Positions 25,006-34,033 of a stretch of 64,000 bases of DNA are shown piece by piece (the stretch's first letter is position 1; every line of letters begins with the position of its first letter). Position numbers and translations under genes: made by a program. Where the stretch lies: NCBI RefSeq assembly GCF_019443425.1, contig NZ_CP080382.1:3100001-3164000 (forward strand), written 5' to 3'. The DNA is from Arthrobacter sp. PAMC25284. Lineage in GTDB: Bacteria > Actinomycetota > Actinomycetes > Actinomycetales > Micrococcaceae. The notes under the pieces are model-generated. The model ran no database searches, was not told the DNA's origin, and was given only the letters and a program-made list of their open reading frames with translations.

Positions 25006-26912
25006 TGAGCGAGCGAGTGAACGAAAACAACAAGTCCTGGACCGCCGGCGCAGCGTCCGACGCGGACACGGTGGCCGCCGGCCCCGCCTCACCGGCCAGC
25101 ACAGACGGTCAGCCAGGCGTGGACGCCCTGGCTGCGGCCAAGACCGACGCCGTCCTGCCGGCTCTGGGACCAATGGGCATGCTCCGCTGGGCCTGGACCC
25201 AGCTGACGAGTATGCGGACCGCACTGTTCCTGCTGCTGCTGCTGGCTGTCGCGGCCGTTCCGGGTTCCCTGTTCCCGCAGCGGCCGGCCAATCCTTCGAT
25301 CGTCACGCAGTACATCAAAGACCGGCCGGAGTACGGGAAGCTCCTGGATTCGCTGCAGCTCTACGATGTGTACTCCTCGGCCTGGTTCTCCGCCATCTAT
25401 ATCCTGCTGTTCATCTCACTGATCGGCTGCGTCGTGCCGCGGGCCATCGTGCACTACAAGGCGATGCGCTCCCAGCCTCCGCGCACTCCCGCGCGGCTCT
25501 CCCGGCTGCCTGAAAACGGGACTCTGGTGATCCCCGCCGACGCCGGGATCCCGGCGTCGGACGCCATCAAGGACGCGGCAGCAATTCTGAAGAAGCGCGG
25601 CTACCGCGTGGACATCCGGGACAGCGACGGCGCGCGGCCATCCGTGGGAGCCGAGCGCGGCCTGCTGAAGGAAGCCGGCAACCTGGTCTTCCACACATCA
25701 TTGATCGGCGTCCTGATCTCCGTCGCGGCCGGTGGCCTGTTCGGCTACAGCGGCCAGCGGATCCTGGTCGAGGGAGACACCTTCGTGAATACGCTGGTGG
25801 GCTATGACCAGTTCACGCCCGGCACCAACTTCCAGAGCAGCCAACTCCAGCCCTACTCCGTCCAGCTGGAAAAGTTCAACATCACCTTCGACCGCGAATC
25901 CCAGGGCAAGTTCGGACAGCCCATTGATTTCACGGCCGAGGTGACCACCAAGGACGATCCGGACGCGCCCGCCAAGCAGGAAGTGCTTAAGGTCAACGAT
26001 CCGCTGACCCTCGGAGACACGAGCGTTTACCTGACCGGCAACGGCTACGCCCCGGTCGTCACCGTCCGCGACGGCGACGGCAACATCGCCCTGCAGGGAC
26101 CGGTGATCGCCAAGCTGCAGGGTGATAACTACTATTCCTCCGTCGTGATCAAAGTTCCCGATGCTAAGCCGGACCAGCTCGCCTTCGCCGGCTTCTTCCT
26201 GCCCACCGCGTTCATCACCGACGAGGGCGTCTCCTTCAGCGGCGATCCCGAGCTGATCAACCCGCAACTGACGCTGAACTCGTACTACGGCAACCTCGGC
26301 CTCGACGAGGGTGCCCCACAGAACGTCTTCGAGCTGGATGTCAAGGACCTGACGCGGCTCAACGCGCGGGACCTGGATACCAAGGGCATTATATTGGTGC
26401 CCGGCAGCACGCAGGTCCTCCCGGACGGCAAGGGCACCATCACCTTCGACGGCATCAAGCGCTACATCGGCGTCGATATCCACCACAACCCCGGCCAGCT
26501 CTACGCGCTCATCTTTGCCCTCCTGGCCGTGGCCGGCCTCGTCACGTCGCTGTACGTGAACCGCCGCCGGGTCTGGGTCTGCACTGCTGCCCACGCGGGC
26601 GGCGGCACGATGGTGGAATACGGCCTCCTGGCCCGCGGCGAGGACCACCGGCTCGCCGGTGAAGCCTCCGCCATCCGCAAGCTCCTGGCTGCTCAATGGG
26701 ATCTGGCGCCTGATACTTCCGCCGCTGAAGGAGCTGCTGCTGAAACATCCTCACAGTCTGCTCCCAGCCCCGCAGCGGATAATGACCGGGCTGCAGCCGG
26801 CCGGATTGCCACCGACCCGTCCGGCGCCGGTAACCAGAACGAATCCCCGGAGCCAGCAGCCGGCCTGACCCCGTCAACAACCGGCTCACCCGAGCCAAAG
26901 AAGGATCAGTAA
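25005..26912 (+). CDS. resB: Cytochrome c biogenesis protein ResB/Ccs1
   Basis: ResB is the membrane subunit that, with CcsB (ResC), transports heme and attaches it to apocytochrome c (System II). Hydrophobic segments are at about residues 68-88, 120-140, 230-250 and 508-528, with a large external domain of about 250 residues between the last two. The N-terminal 55 residues and a C-terminal 100-residue tail are Ala/Ser/Pro-rich and variable. The ATG overlaps the ccdA stop and the TAA overlaps the ccsB ATG, so the three genes are translationally coupled. Confidence 0.92.
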   Translation: MSERVNENNKSWTAGAASDADTVAAGPASPASTDGQPGVDALAAAKTDAVLPALGPMGMLRWAWTQLTSMRTALFLLLLLAVAAVPGSLFPQRPANPSIVTQYIKDRPEYGKLLDSLQLYDVYSSAWFSAIYILLFISLIGCVVPRAIVHYKAMRSQPPRTPARLSRLPENGTLVIPADAGIPASDAIKDAAAILKKRGYRVDIRDSDGARPSVGAERGLLKEAGNLVFHTSLIGVLISVAAGGLFGYSGQRILVEGDTFVNTLVGYDQFTPGTNFQSSQLQPYSVQLEKFNITFDRESQGKFGQPIDFTAEVTTKDDPDAPAKQEVLKVNDPLTLGDTSVYLTGNGYAPVVTVRDGDGNIALQGPVIAKLQGDNYYSSVVIKVPDAKPDQLAFAGFFLPTAFITDEGVSFSGDPELINPQLTLNSYYGNLGLDEGAPQNVFELDVKDLTRLNARDLDTKGIILVPGSTQVLPDGKGTITFDGIKRYIGVDIHHNPGQLYALIFALLAVAGLVTSLYVNRRRVWVCTAAHAGGGTMVEYGLLARGEDHRLAGEASAIRKLLAAQWDLAPDTSAAEGAAAETSSQSAPSPAADNDRAAAGRIATDPSGAGNQNESPEPAAGLTPSTTGSPEPKKDQ

Positions 26913-28016
26913 TGCCCGCCATTAACGAAACCATGGGCCAGTACAGCGAGCTCTTTATGCTGCTGGCGGCCGGCACCTACACCGTGGCCTTCATCGCGTT
27001 CGCGTGGGACCTGGCCAAGAGCAGCAAGATGCTGCGGGCCGTGGACCTCAAGGCCGCGGAGCTTTCCGGCGCGGCCTCCGCCGTGGCCGCGCGCGTTCCG
27101 GCCAGCGTGGGAGCCGGCAGCAGTGACCGGGTCGACTCGCACCTCAGCGGTCCCGTGGGCCGCGCCGAGCGCCCGACGTCGGCTACTGCCGGAAGCGCCA
27201 GGGGCGGTTCCGGCGTCGGCCGGACCGCCGACGGCGACATGCGCTACGCCGGCGATCGCCGCGTTCCGGCCCGGGTCGCCGTCGCGCTGACAATCCTGGG
27301 CGTGGCGATCCACGCCGCAGGTGTGCTGACGCGTGCGCTCGGCTCGGGCCGGGTGCCGTGGGGCAACATGTACGAATTCCTCACCACTGGAGCCTTCGTG
27401 GCGGTGGCCGTGTTCCTGCTGGCCCTGATCCGCCGCGACCTGCGCTTCCTCGGGACGTTCGTGACTGGCCTCGCCATCATCATGCTGGTCGCGGCATCCG
27501 TGGCCTACTGGACGCCCGTGGGCCACCTCGTGCCTGCGCTGCAGAGCTACTGGCTGATCATCCACGTCTCCATCGCCGTGCTGTCCTCCGCGCTGTTCAC
27601 CCTGACCTTCGCCATGTCCGCGCTGCAGCTCGTCCAGGCGCACCGGCAAAAGACCATCGCGGCCGGCGGGGCGGACAAGCTGGGCTTTATGCGCCTCGTG
27701 CCGACCGCGCTGAGCCTGGAAAACCTCTCCTACCGGATCAACGCGATTGCCTTCGTCGGCTGGACCTTCACATTGATGTTCGGTGCCATCTGGGCAGAGA
27801 AGGCCTGGGGCCGCTTCTGGGGCTGGGACACCAAGGAAGTCTGGACGTTCGTGATCTGGGTGGTCTACGCCGGCTACCTGCACGCCCGGGCCACCCGCGG
27901 CTGGACCGGGACCCGCGCGGGCCTGGCTCTCGATCGTCGGCTACCTGTGCGTGGTCTTCAACTTCACGATCGTGAACCAGTTCTTCAACGGCCTGCACTC
28001 CTACTCGGGGCTGTAG
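26912..28016 (+). CDS. ccsB: Cytochrome c synthase subunit CcsB/ResC, apparent +1 frameshift near its end
   Basis: CcsB carries the heme-handling tryptophan-rich (WWD) motif, seen here as AEKAWGRFWGWDTKEVWTF, and about eight membrane segments with conserved external histidines (LIIHVSIAVLSSAL region). The N-terminal part has an extra charged insert of about 70 residues. Near the end, GGG at 27919-27921 has one G too many: the frame given drifts into LALDRRLPVRGLQ, while the next frame reads AWLSIVGYLCVVFNFTIV and closes with NQFFNGLHSYSGL and a stop at 28014-28016. The repaired length is 367 residues. Confidence 0.9.
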
Positions 28017-28122
28017 CCACGTAACGGCAGCCGCTACGGGGGCAGCAGCTGCGGGCTGCCGCTGGACCGCCTGACGTCGGGCTGCCCGCCGGTTTGCCAC
28101 GAATGGCCGCTAAGCGACGGGC

Positions 28123-29050
28123 TTAGCCATTTGCGTCCATTGGGGTGAGGGCAGGGCGGGGCTGGCCCATCCGGGAGGGTGGCTCCGGGCTCCAACCGCG
28201 CTCGATCGAGGCCGCCCGAACCCGGGTCACGGCGCGTGGCTCCCTTCCCGCGCCAAAGGGCGTGAGATCCCACCGTGTCAGAACCACCACCCGCCATCCT
28301 GCGTCCCTGGCATTCTCATCCCGAGAGATGTCGCTGCGTCGCTGAGCCGGGTCGGCGTGATGTCTCCGGATCCTGGATCCAGCGGCCGGTCCCGTCGAAC
28401 AATGGCACGTTGATGCCGGGTTCGGGCAGGCCATACCGGATCAGGAGCAGCCGGAGTTCAGTCTCCTTCGGCGAATCCGTGCCAGCCCGGATCAGTGTCC
28501 GCGCCTGAAGTGCGCGACGATAGCCGCTCCTGCCCCGCATTCCTGCGAGAAAAGCATCCATCGCCGCGGTCGTGGACGCCGGGTTCTTCCGCCTGAGCAA
28601 GAAGTCCCCGGCTATCACCAACTCGTCGAGACTGAGGATTCCCGCGAGGTCGAACCAGGTGCGGAGCGCAGACGTGCACTGCACCAGGCGACCGGCAGTG
28701 ACTTCGTCAGGTTGCAGGACTTTTTGGTGGCCGATGGTGCCCATGCGCCGTACCGCGTGCCGGCCCGGCGGGTACGTGAGGTGGACGAGGGTGCAGCGGT
28801 TAAGGGACAGCGGCAGCGGGAAACCCCACAACTCCGCGGCCGAGGTATGGCTGACGACGGCGCCGGTTGCGGCCGTCAATGCACGCGCGCGTTCCAGCAG
28901 GCTCTCCGTGGCGCCAGGGGCGGCCCGGACTCAGTAGCAGGGACTTGCCAGATCAGCTGCCCGCGTCCGGCGCCGGCTCACCCCGGCGACGCGCGCCGCA
29001 GGCCCGGTGTGGGGGAGAAGTTGGGTCCGGATCAGACTCCGGATCAGGGG
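28123..29050 (-). pseudogene. Decayed AbiEi-like/DUF559-type protein gene
   Basis: The remains read, from the 5' side: LLPHTGPAARVAGVSRRRTR, an in-frame TGA stop at 28931-28933 after DLASPCY, then a long open segment (ATGAVVSHTSAAELWGFPLP ... GINVPLFDGTGRWIQDP), and finally, in another frame, HHADPAQRRSDISRDENARD and WRVVVLTRWDLTPF. Related actinobacterial proteins join these parts with about 15 more residues after WIQDP that carry the acidic catalytic core; these bases are missing here, near 28352-28362. The gene therefore has a nonsense codon and a real deletion, unlike the single-base defects elsewhere. The family has an N-terminal helix-turn-helix plus a restriction-endonuclease-like end, as in AbiEi antitoxin-like proteins. 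The exact 5' end is not known. Confidence 0.65.
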
Positions 29051-29158
29051 TCGACTAGCCGGAGTGTCGCTGCGATTTGTCGCATAAGGCCGCCAAGGCC
29101 GGCGCATACCGGCCATTTGTGACAAATGGGCGGCGGGATGAGGGCGTCCGGAGGAGAC

Positions 29159-29561
29159 CTACTTGACCTCGTCGGTACCGGCGTCGCCGGAACTGTTGCC
29201 TCCGCGCGCGTCGCCGGTGCCGTCGTCGAGCTTGTGTTCCTTGGCGTCGAGTTCGTCCTTGAGCTTTTTGAGCCGATCTGCTTCCGCCTGATTGCGGCGA
29301 CGGAGTTCCAGATTGCGCAGGAACTCGGGGTCGTCATCCGGCGCGACGGGTTGGCGGTACTTGCTGGGCGCGGGGGCCCGTGCCTTTAGGGCGGCCGATC
29401 AGGAACCAGAGGACGGCGCCGATGACGGGGAGGACGACCTGCACGACTATCCAGGCAGGCTTGGAGATTCCCTTCGTCTGGCGCGCGTCAGTCCGGATCA
29501 CATCGATGAGTCCATAGACAAATACGACGAGAACGGCGACCACAACTACAACACGGAGCAT
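29159..29561 (-). CDS. PLDc_N-domain membrane protein, apparent +1 frameshift
   Basis: The start has two hydrophobic segments (VVVVVAVLVVFVYGLIDVI and AWIVVQVVLPVIGAVLWFLI) with the arginine-rich junction RPKG of the phospholipase D N-terminal-like domain, a small membrane domain of unknown role. The frame given ends after 75 residues. Removing one G from the GGGGG run at 29372-29376 (CCCCC on the coding strand) joins it to a charged coiled-coil-like tail (DDDPEFLRNLELRRRNQAEA, KLKDELDAKEHKLDDG) with a stop at 29159-29161. Repaired length is 133 residues, usual for the actinobacterial form. Confidence 0.8.
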
Positions 29562-29707
29562 ATCTCCAGTCTAAGCCTCCGGGGCAGGTCCCGGCGTCGA
29601 TCCTGATCCAGCGCTGCCGGCCGTGGGCGCGGCGGTGGTCGCGGGGTGTCCGGCCCTCCTCACGTCCGGCGGGACAGTGCGTCCCGCCGGACGGCTAAAC
29701 TGGGACG

Positions 29708-30016
29708 GTGGCTTTCCTCAAATACACCCTGATCCGTCTGGCGCTTTTTGTGCCGTTGTTCGCCGTCTTCGTATACCTGCAGCTTGGCTGGCTGCTCGCC
29801 GTCGTATGCGCCGGTACGATGGCTTTCGCCATCAGCTACCTGTTCTTCAAAAAGCAGCGGGACGCCGCGACGGCGAACCTGCACGAGCGCTTCTCGGGCA
29901 AGGCCAAACCGCTCCGCAGTGCCGGGGAAGTTGCCGACGCCGACGCCGAAGACCGCCTGGTCGATGCCCATCCGGACGTTACCGTCCGCCGGGACAAGCG
30001 CCCCGAGGACTCCTAG
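29708..30016 (+). CDS. DUF4229 domain membrane protein
   Basis: The 102-residue protein has two membrane segments (LIRLALFVPLFAVFVYLQ and WLLAVVCAGTMAFAISYLF) followed by FFKKQRDAATANLHERF and an acidic tail. This is the DUF4229 pattern, of unknown function, which in actinobacteria lies beside menA. It begins with GTG at 29708. It is convergent with menA. Confidence 0.85.
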   Translation: MAFLKYTLIRLALFVPLFAVFVYLQLGWLLAVVCAGTMAFAISYLFFKKQRDAATANLHERFSGKAKPLRSAGEVADADAEDRLVDAHPDVTVRRDKRPEDS

Positions 30017-30043
30017 GGCCCTGGATCCCCGAAGAACGGGCGC

Positions 30044-30931
30044 TTAGAAGCCGTGGCTTAGGACCAGGCCTGCGGAGAAGAGCGCCGCGTAGCCGAGGTT
30101 GATTAGCCCGGTCTGCTTGAGCACGGGAATGAGGCTCTTGCGGCGTCGTCCGGAAATCATCAGCCAGGACGGCATGAGGCTGGCCGGGATGAGGAGCAGC
30201 ACAATGAGCATCCATGGCCGCGCGGGAGCCAGGACTATCACCAGCAGGATGGCGAGGGCCAGCATCAGCACGTAGCTTTCGCGGGCGTGCTTGTCCCCGA
30301 GCCGCACGGCCAGGGTCTTCTTCCCGGCCTTCCGGTCAGTGGGGATGTCACGGACATTGTTTGCCATCAGCAGTGCGTCGGCGATCAGCCCCGTGCCGAT
30401 GGCCCCGATGACGGCCGGGAGGCTGAGTTGTCCGGCCTGCGTATACGTGGTTCCCAGCGTGGCCACGAGCCCGAAGAAGACAAACACAAACACGTCACCC
30501 AACCCGAGGTAGCCGTACGGGTTTTTGCCGCCTGTGTACCCCCAGGCCGCCAGAACGCAGCCCAGCCCCACCAGGATCAGCCACCACGCCTGGGTGATGA
30601 TCACCAGGGCCAGGCCGAACAGCATGGCGATCCCGAACGCCCCAAAGGCCGCCCACTTGACGTGTTCCGGCTTAGCCGCGCCGGAGCCGACAAGCCGCAG
30701 CGGGCCCACCCGGTCCTCATCGGTGCCGCGGATGCCGTCGGAGTAGTCATTGGCGTAGTTCACCCCGATCTGCAGCAGCAGGGCAACGAGCGCGGCCAGC
30801 ACGGCGTTGACGGGACGGAACGAACCCAGCTCGTAAGCGGCCGCGGTGCCGATCAGGACCGGGGCAATCGCGGCGGGAAGGGTGCGCAGACGGGCGCCTT
30901 GGGTCCATTGTGCGGCTGTGGCCACGGTCAA
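30044..30931 (-). CDS. menA: 1,4-dihydroxy-2-naphthoate polyprenyltransferase
   Basis: MenA attaches the polyprenyl chain to 1,4-dihydroxy-2-naphthoate in menaquinone synthesis. It is a UbiA-type membrane enzyme with the two aspartate motifs that bind the Mg-diphosphate: NYANDYSDGIRGTDED near residue 60 and DIPTDRKAGKKTLAV near residue 195. About eight membrane segments are visible. The length of 295 residues is normal. It is the third gene of a menB-menE-menA run. Confidence 0.94.
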   Translation of the reverse strand: MTVATAAQWTQGARLRTLPAAIAPVLIGTAAAYELGSFRPVNAVLAALVALLLQIGVNYANDYSDGIRGTDEDRVGPLRLVGSGAAKPEHVKWAAFGAFGIAMLFGLALVIITQAWWLILVGLGCVLAAWGYTGGKNPYGYLGLGDVFVFVFFGLVATLGTTYTQAGQLSLPAVIGAIGTGLIADALLMANNVRDIPTDRKAGKKTLAVRLGDKHARESYVLMLALAILLVIVLAPARPWMLIVLLLIPASLMPSWLMISGRRRKSLIPVLKQTGLINLGYAALFSAGLVLSHGF

Positions 30932-30986
30932 TACCTCGTGTTGTTCGGGTGCGGGTAACGGTTCGGACGGGCCGGGTGCGGCCTGT

Positions 30987-32162
30987 CTATCTTCCCTGAT
31001 GCAGCGAGTCCAGCAGAATGGCCATGCCGAGCCGGTCCGGCTTCCCGTTCGGGAGCATCATCAATTCTGCCGCGGCCTGCACGGTTTTCGGAGCCTTGCG
31101 ACCCAGCGCCGCCCCCCAGGAACCGTGCTGACCGGCCTTAAAAGCCTCGATACCCTCCGGTGAGCTGTCGGCCAGCGCAACGTATGCGGCCACGGCCTGG
31201 CCCCATTCCGTAGACGGGACGCCGGTCACGAAGGCGGCCAGCACGCCGTCGAGCTTCTCCAACTCCGACTCCACCCGGGCAGCGGAGACTTTGACGCCGC
31301 CGGTGATGATGACGTCATCCACCCGGCCCGCGACGGTGAGTTTCCCGTCCGCATCGATGGCACCCAGGTCGCCCGTGCGGTACCAGCGGACGCCATCTTC
31401 CTCGACGAAGGTCCCGGCAGTCAGGTCCGGGGCGCCCAGGTATCCCGCGGCGAGGGTGGCGCCGCCGAGCAGGATGCGGCCCTCGGCATCCACCCGGACC
31501 AGGACGTTCTCCAGCGGGAAGCCGTCATAGATGCAGCCGCCGCATGATTCCGCGGCGCCGTACGTTGTCACAACCCGGACCCCGGCGTCGCGGGCCGCCG
31601 CGAGCAGTTCGGGCGCGGCGGGCGCGCCGCCGATCAGGACTGCGTTGAAGCGCCGGAGTGCGGCAATGGTTTCCGGGGACGGCGAATCCAGGAGCCGTTT
31701 AAGCTGGGTTGGCACCAGCGACGTGAAGCGGAACTTGTCGGTGAGTTCCAGCGCCGCGGCGGTGAACGCCTCGGGCGTGAAGCCGTCGCTGAGGTCCATG
31801 ACCCAGGGCCGCGTTCCGGCGAACAACGACCGGACCAACACCTGGATGCCTGCCACATACTGCAGCGGTAACGCCAACAGCCATTGCCCTTCCCCCTTGA
31901 GTGCGAACGCGGTCGCCATCGAGGACGCGGCGAGCGCCTCGACGGTGAGGACCGTGGCTTTCGGCGTGCCGGTGGATCCTGAAGTCCGCACCACGATGGC
32001 GGCATCGTCGATGCCGGGCGTCTCCACCAGCCGTACCACGGTGTTGCCGTCCTGATCGGCTGAGAGTTCGACGGCGGGCCCCTCGCCGTGGAGGGCGGCG
32101 GCCAGAGCCTTCAACGCGGGGTCGATGTCCAGGGGTCCGGAAATCACGGATCCAGAAGTCAT
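30987..32162 (-). CDS. menE: o-Succinylbenzoate-CoA ligase
   Basis: MenE activates o-succinylbenzoate with CoA and ATP. The ANL-superfamily motifs are present: VVRTSGSTGTPKATVLT (P-loop like), TTYGAAESCGGCIYDG, YRTGDLGAIDADG and VDDVIITGGVKVSAARVE. The length of 391 residues is the compact form typical of actinobacterial MenE. The ATG at 32162 lies ten bases after the menB stop, so the two are likely co-translated. The reaction product is the substrate of MenB, next to it. Confidence 0.92.
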   Translation of the reverse strand: MTSGSVISGPLDIDPALKALAAALHGEGPAVELSADQDGNTVVRLVETPGIDDAAIVVRTSGSTGTPKATVLTVEALAASSMATAFALKGEGQWLLALPLQYVAGIQVLVRSLFAGTRPWVMDLSDGFTPEAFTAAALELTDKFRFTSLVPTQLKRLLDSPSPETIAALRRFNAVLIGGAPAAPELLAAARDAGVRVVTTYGAAESCGGCIYDGFPLENVLVRVDAEGRILLGGATLAAGYLGAPDLTAGTFVEEDGVRWYRTGDLGAIDADGKLTVAGRVDDVIITGGVKVSAARVESELEKLDGVLAAFVTGVPSTEWGQAVAAYVALADSSPEGIEAFKAGQHGSWGAALGRKAPKTVQAAAELMMLPNGKPDRLGMAILLDSLHQGR

Positions 32163-32172
32163 GGCGTGTGTC

Positions 32173-33126
32173 CTAGAAGTAGTACGGGAAGTTGGACCAG
32201 TCCGGATCACGTTTCTCCAGGAAGGCCTCCTTGCCTTCCACCGCCTCGTCCGTCATGTAGGCCAAACGCGTGGCCTCACCGGCGAAGACCTGCTGGCCGG
32301 CCAGCCCATCATCGGCCAGATTGAAGGCGAACTTGAGCATCCGGATCGCCTGCGGGGACTGCCGGGCGATATCCGCGGCGTATTCCAGGGCCACGTCCTC
32401 GAGCCGGTCGTGGTCCACGGCCTCGTTGACGGCGCCCATTCGCACCATGTCCTCGGCAGAATATTCACGGGCAAGGAAGAAAATCTCGCGGGCGGCCTTC
32501 TGGCCGATCTGCCGGGCGAGCAGCGCGGAGCCGTAGCCGGCGTCGAAACTGCCGACCGTGGCGTCGGTCTGCTTGAACTTTCCATGCTGCCGGGACGCGA
32601 TCGTGAGGTCCGCGACCACATGGAGGGAGTGGCCGCCGCCCGCCGCCCAGCCGTTCACGACGGCGATAACCACTTTGGGCATGGTGCGCATGAGCCGCTG
32701 GACTTCCAGGATGTGGAGCCGGCCGGCACGGGCAGGGTCGACGGTCTCCTGTGTTTCGCCGTCTGCGTACCGGTATCCGTCGCGGCCGCGGATCCGCTGG
32801 TCCCCGCCGGAGCAGAAGGACTGCCCGCCGTCTTTGGCGGACGGCCCGTTCCCGGTGAGCAGCACGGTGGCGACGTTCGGGGTCATCCGGGCGTGGTCCA
32901 TGGCGCGGTAAAGCTCATCCACGGTGCCGGGCCGGAACGCGTTGCGGACCTCGGGCCGGTTGAACGCGATCCGGACGGTGGGCAGGTCCCGGAGTATCGA
33001 TCCGTCCGCGGATCGTTCCACCTGCCGGTGGTAGGTCATGTCCTGGAAGTCGTCGAAGCCGGACACAGTGCGCCACCGGGACGGGTCGAAGACGTCGGAT
33101 ACCTTGGCGGGGATTTCGTTGCTCAC
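32173..33126 (-). CDS. menB: 1,4-dihydroxy-2-naphthoyl-CoA synthase
   Basis: MenB is a crotonase-fold enzyme that closes the second ring of the naphthoquinone from o-succinylbenzoyl-CoA. The family motifs are visible: SFCSGGDQRIRG (oxyanion hole), KVVIAVVNGWAAGGGHSLHV, and TVGSFDAGYGSALLARQIGQ with the catalytic aspartate, plus a C-terminal end that closes over the neighbouring subunit. The length of 317 residues fits the actinobacterial form, longer than E. coli MenB (285). It is the first gene of the men run. Confidence 0.95.
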   Translation of the reverse strand: MSNEIPAKVSDVFDPSRWRTVSGFDDFQDMTYHRQVERSADGSILRDLPTVRIAFNRPEVRNAFRPGTVDELYRAMDHARMTPNVATVLLTGNGPSAKDGGQSFCSGGDQRIRGRDGYRYADGETQETVDPARAGRLHILEVQRLMRTMPKVVIAVVNGWAAGGGHSLHVVADLTIASRQHGKFKQTDATVGSFDAGYGSALLARQIGQKAAREIFFLAREYSAEDMVRMGAVNEAVDHDRLEDVALEYAADIARQSPQAIRMLKFAFNLADDGLAGQQVFAGEATRLAYMTDEAVEGKEAFLEKRDPDWSNFPYYF

Positions 33127-33195
33127 AGTCAGAGTCTAGTAATTGCCTCAGCTGATACAGAACTCATTGACCCCGCGCTTTTTCGGGAACGGGTT

Positions 33196-33957
33196 CTACG
33201 GCTGGATTTGCTGCAGTTGCTCAAGGACGTCGGGCGGGACCGCGTAAATGAAAATGACCGCCAGGAGGTTCTTCGCGGCGTGGACGAGGTAGGCGAACAT
33301 GACGTTCTTTCCCGTCCAGACATAGACGAACACCAGGACGGCGCCCATCGCGAGATAAGGCATCAGGGCCTGGAGCGTCACGGCTTCCTGTCCGACGATG
33401 TGCAGGGCCGCGAACAGCACCACGGACAACGCGCAGCAGGCCCAGAGGTTGATTCGACGGCTCAGTTTTCCGATCAGGAGGTGCCGGAAGATGTATTCCT
33501 CGACAAACGGGCCCACGATCACCAGCAAGGGCACCATCAGCCACGCCGGCACCTGCTGCATCAGCGCCTGTAGACCGGCCTGGTTCGCGGATGTCTGGAC
33601 CGGGCCGCTGAGCGCTACCAGAACCGCCGTCAGGATCAGCATCGCCACCAGCGACACCGGAACCATGAGCAGGGTGAACCACGGCCGGGTGGCGAGAATC
33701 CTCACATCACGTGCCGCGATGGTCCGGACCGCCGCCAAAGCGAGCACGCCGATGGTCCCGTAGAAGATCAGGTTCACGCCGTAGGACGCCACGGCCAGGT
33801 TGGGCGAGAGCTGGACCAGCAGCGGAGCCAGCAGATCACCGCCCAGCGTGAAGAAGCCCGCCACGGCCACATAGAGCGAGGCGGTGGTCAAATCGAGACG
33901 GGAGAACCGGTATAGCTCCGGGTTCGGCGCCGGTGGTCTGCGGAGAGCTGTGCCCAT
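33196..33957 (-). CDS. CPBP family intramembrane protease
   Basis: The protein has about seven membrane segments and the CAAX-protease-like (CPBP/Abi) motifs: EEYIFRHLLIG (EExxxR), followed by SVVLFAALHIVGQEA with the FxxxH motif and the third conserved segment. Family members are intramembrane glutamic endopeptidases, some linked to bacteriocin immunity or membrane-anchored regulator cleavage. The substrate is not known. The gene is close to the divergent manganese/zinc transporter (68 bases). Confidence 0.85.
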   Translation of the reverse strand: MGTALRRPPAPNPELYRFSRLDLTTASLYVAVAGFFTLGGDLLAPLLVQLSPNLAVASYGVNLIFYGTIGVLALAAVRTIAARDVRILATRPWFTLLMVPVSLVAMLILTAVLVALSGPVQTSANQAGLQALMQQVPAWLMVPLLVIVGPFVEEYIFRHLLIGKLSRRINLWACCALSVVLFAALHIVGQEAVTLQALMPYLAMGAVLVFVYVWTGKNVMFAYLVHAAKNLLAVIFIYAVPPDVLEQLQQIQP

Positions 33958-34012
33958 GCCACTAGCCTATCGTTCCTCCGGATACGCGTTGCGGGCGGAA
34001 GCCGGCGCCCCG

Positions 34013-34033
34013 TAGAATATTCGGTATGCCTAA
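34013..34033 (+). promoter_or_regulatory. Promoter -10 and DtxR/MntR-like operator at the metal ABC operon start
   Basis: TAGAAT at 34013-34018 is a good -10 element and would place transcription start at about 34025-34026, the first base of the ATG. TTCGGTATGCCTAA at 34020-34033 covers the start codon; its reverse complement TTAGGCATACCGAA agrees with the perfect palindrome TTAGGCATGCCTAA in 12 of 14 positions, resembling DtxR/MntR metal-regulator boxes. Repression at this site would block the operon directly. Confidence 0.5.

Noticed and set aside
32125..33573. 482-codon plus-strand frame opposite menB and the CPBP gene
   Set aside because: It spans two well-supported genes on the other strand and has no motif.
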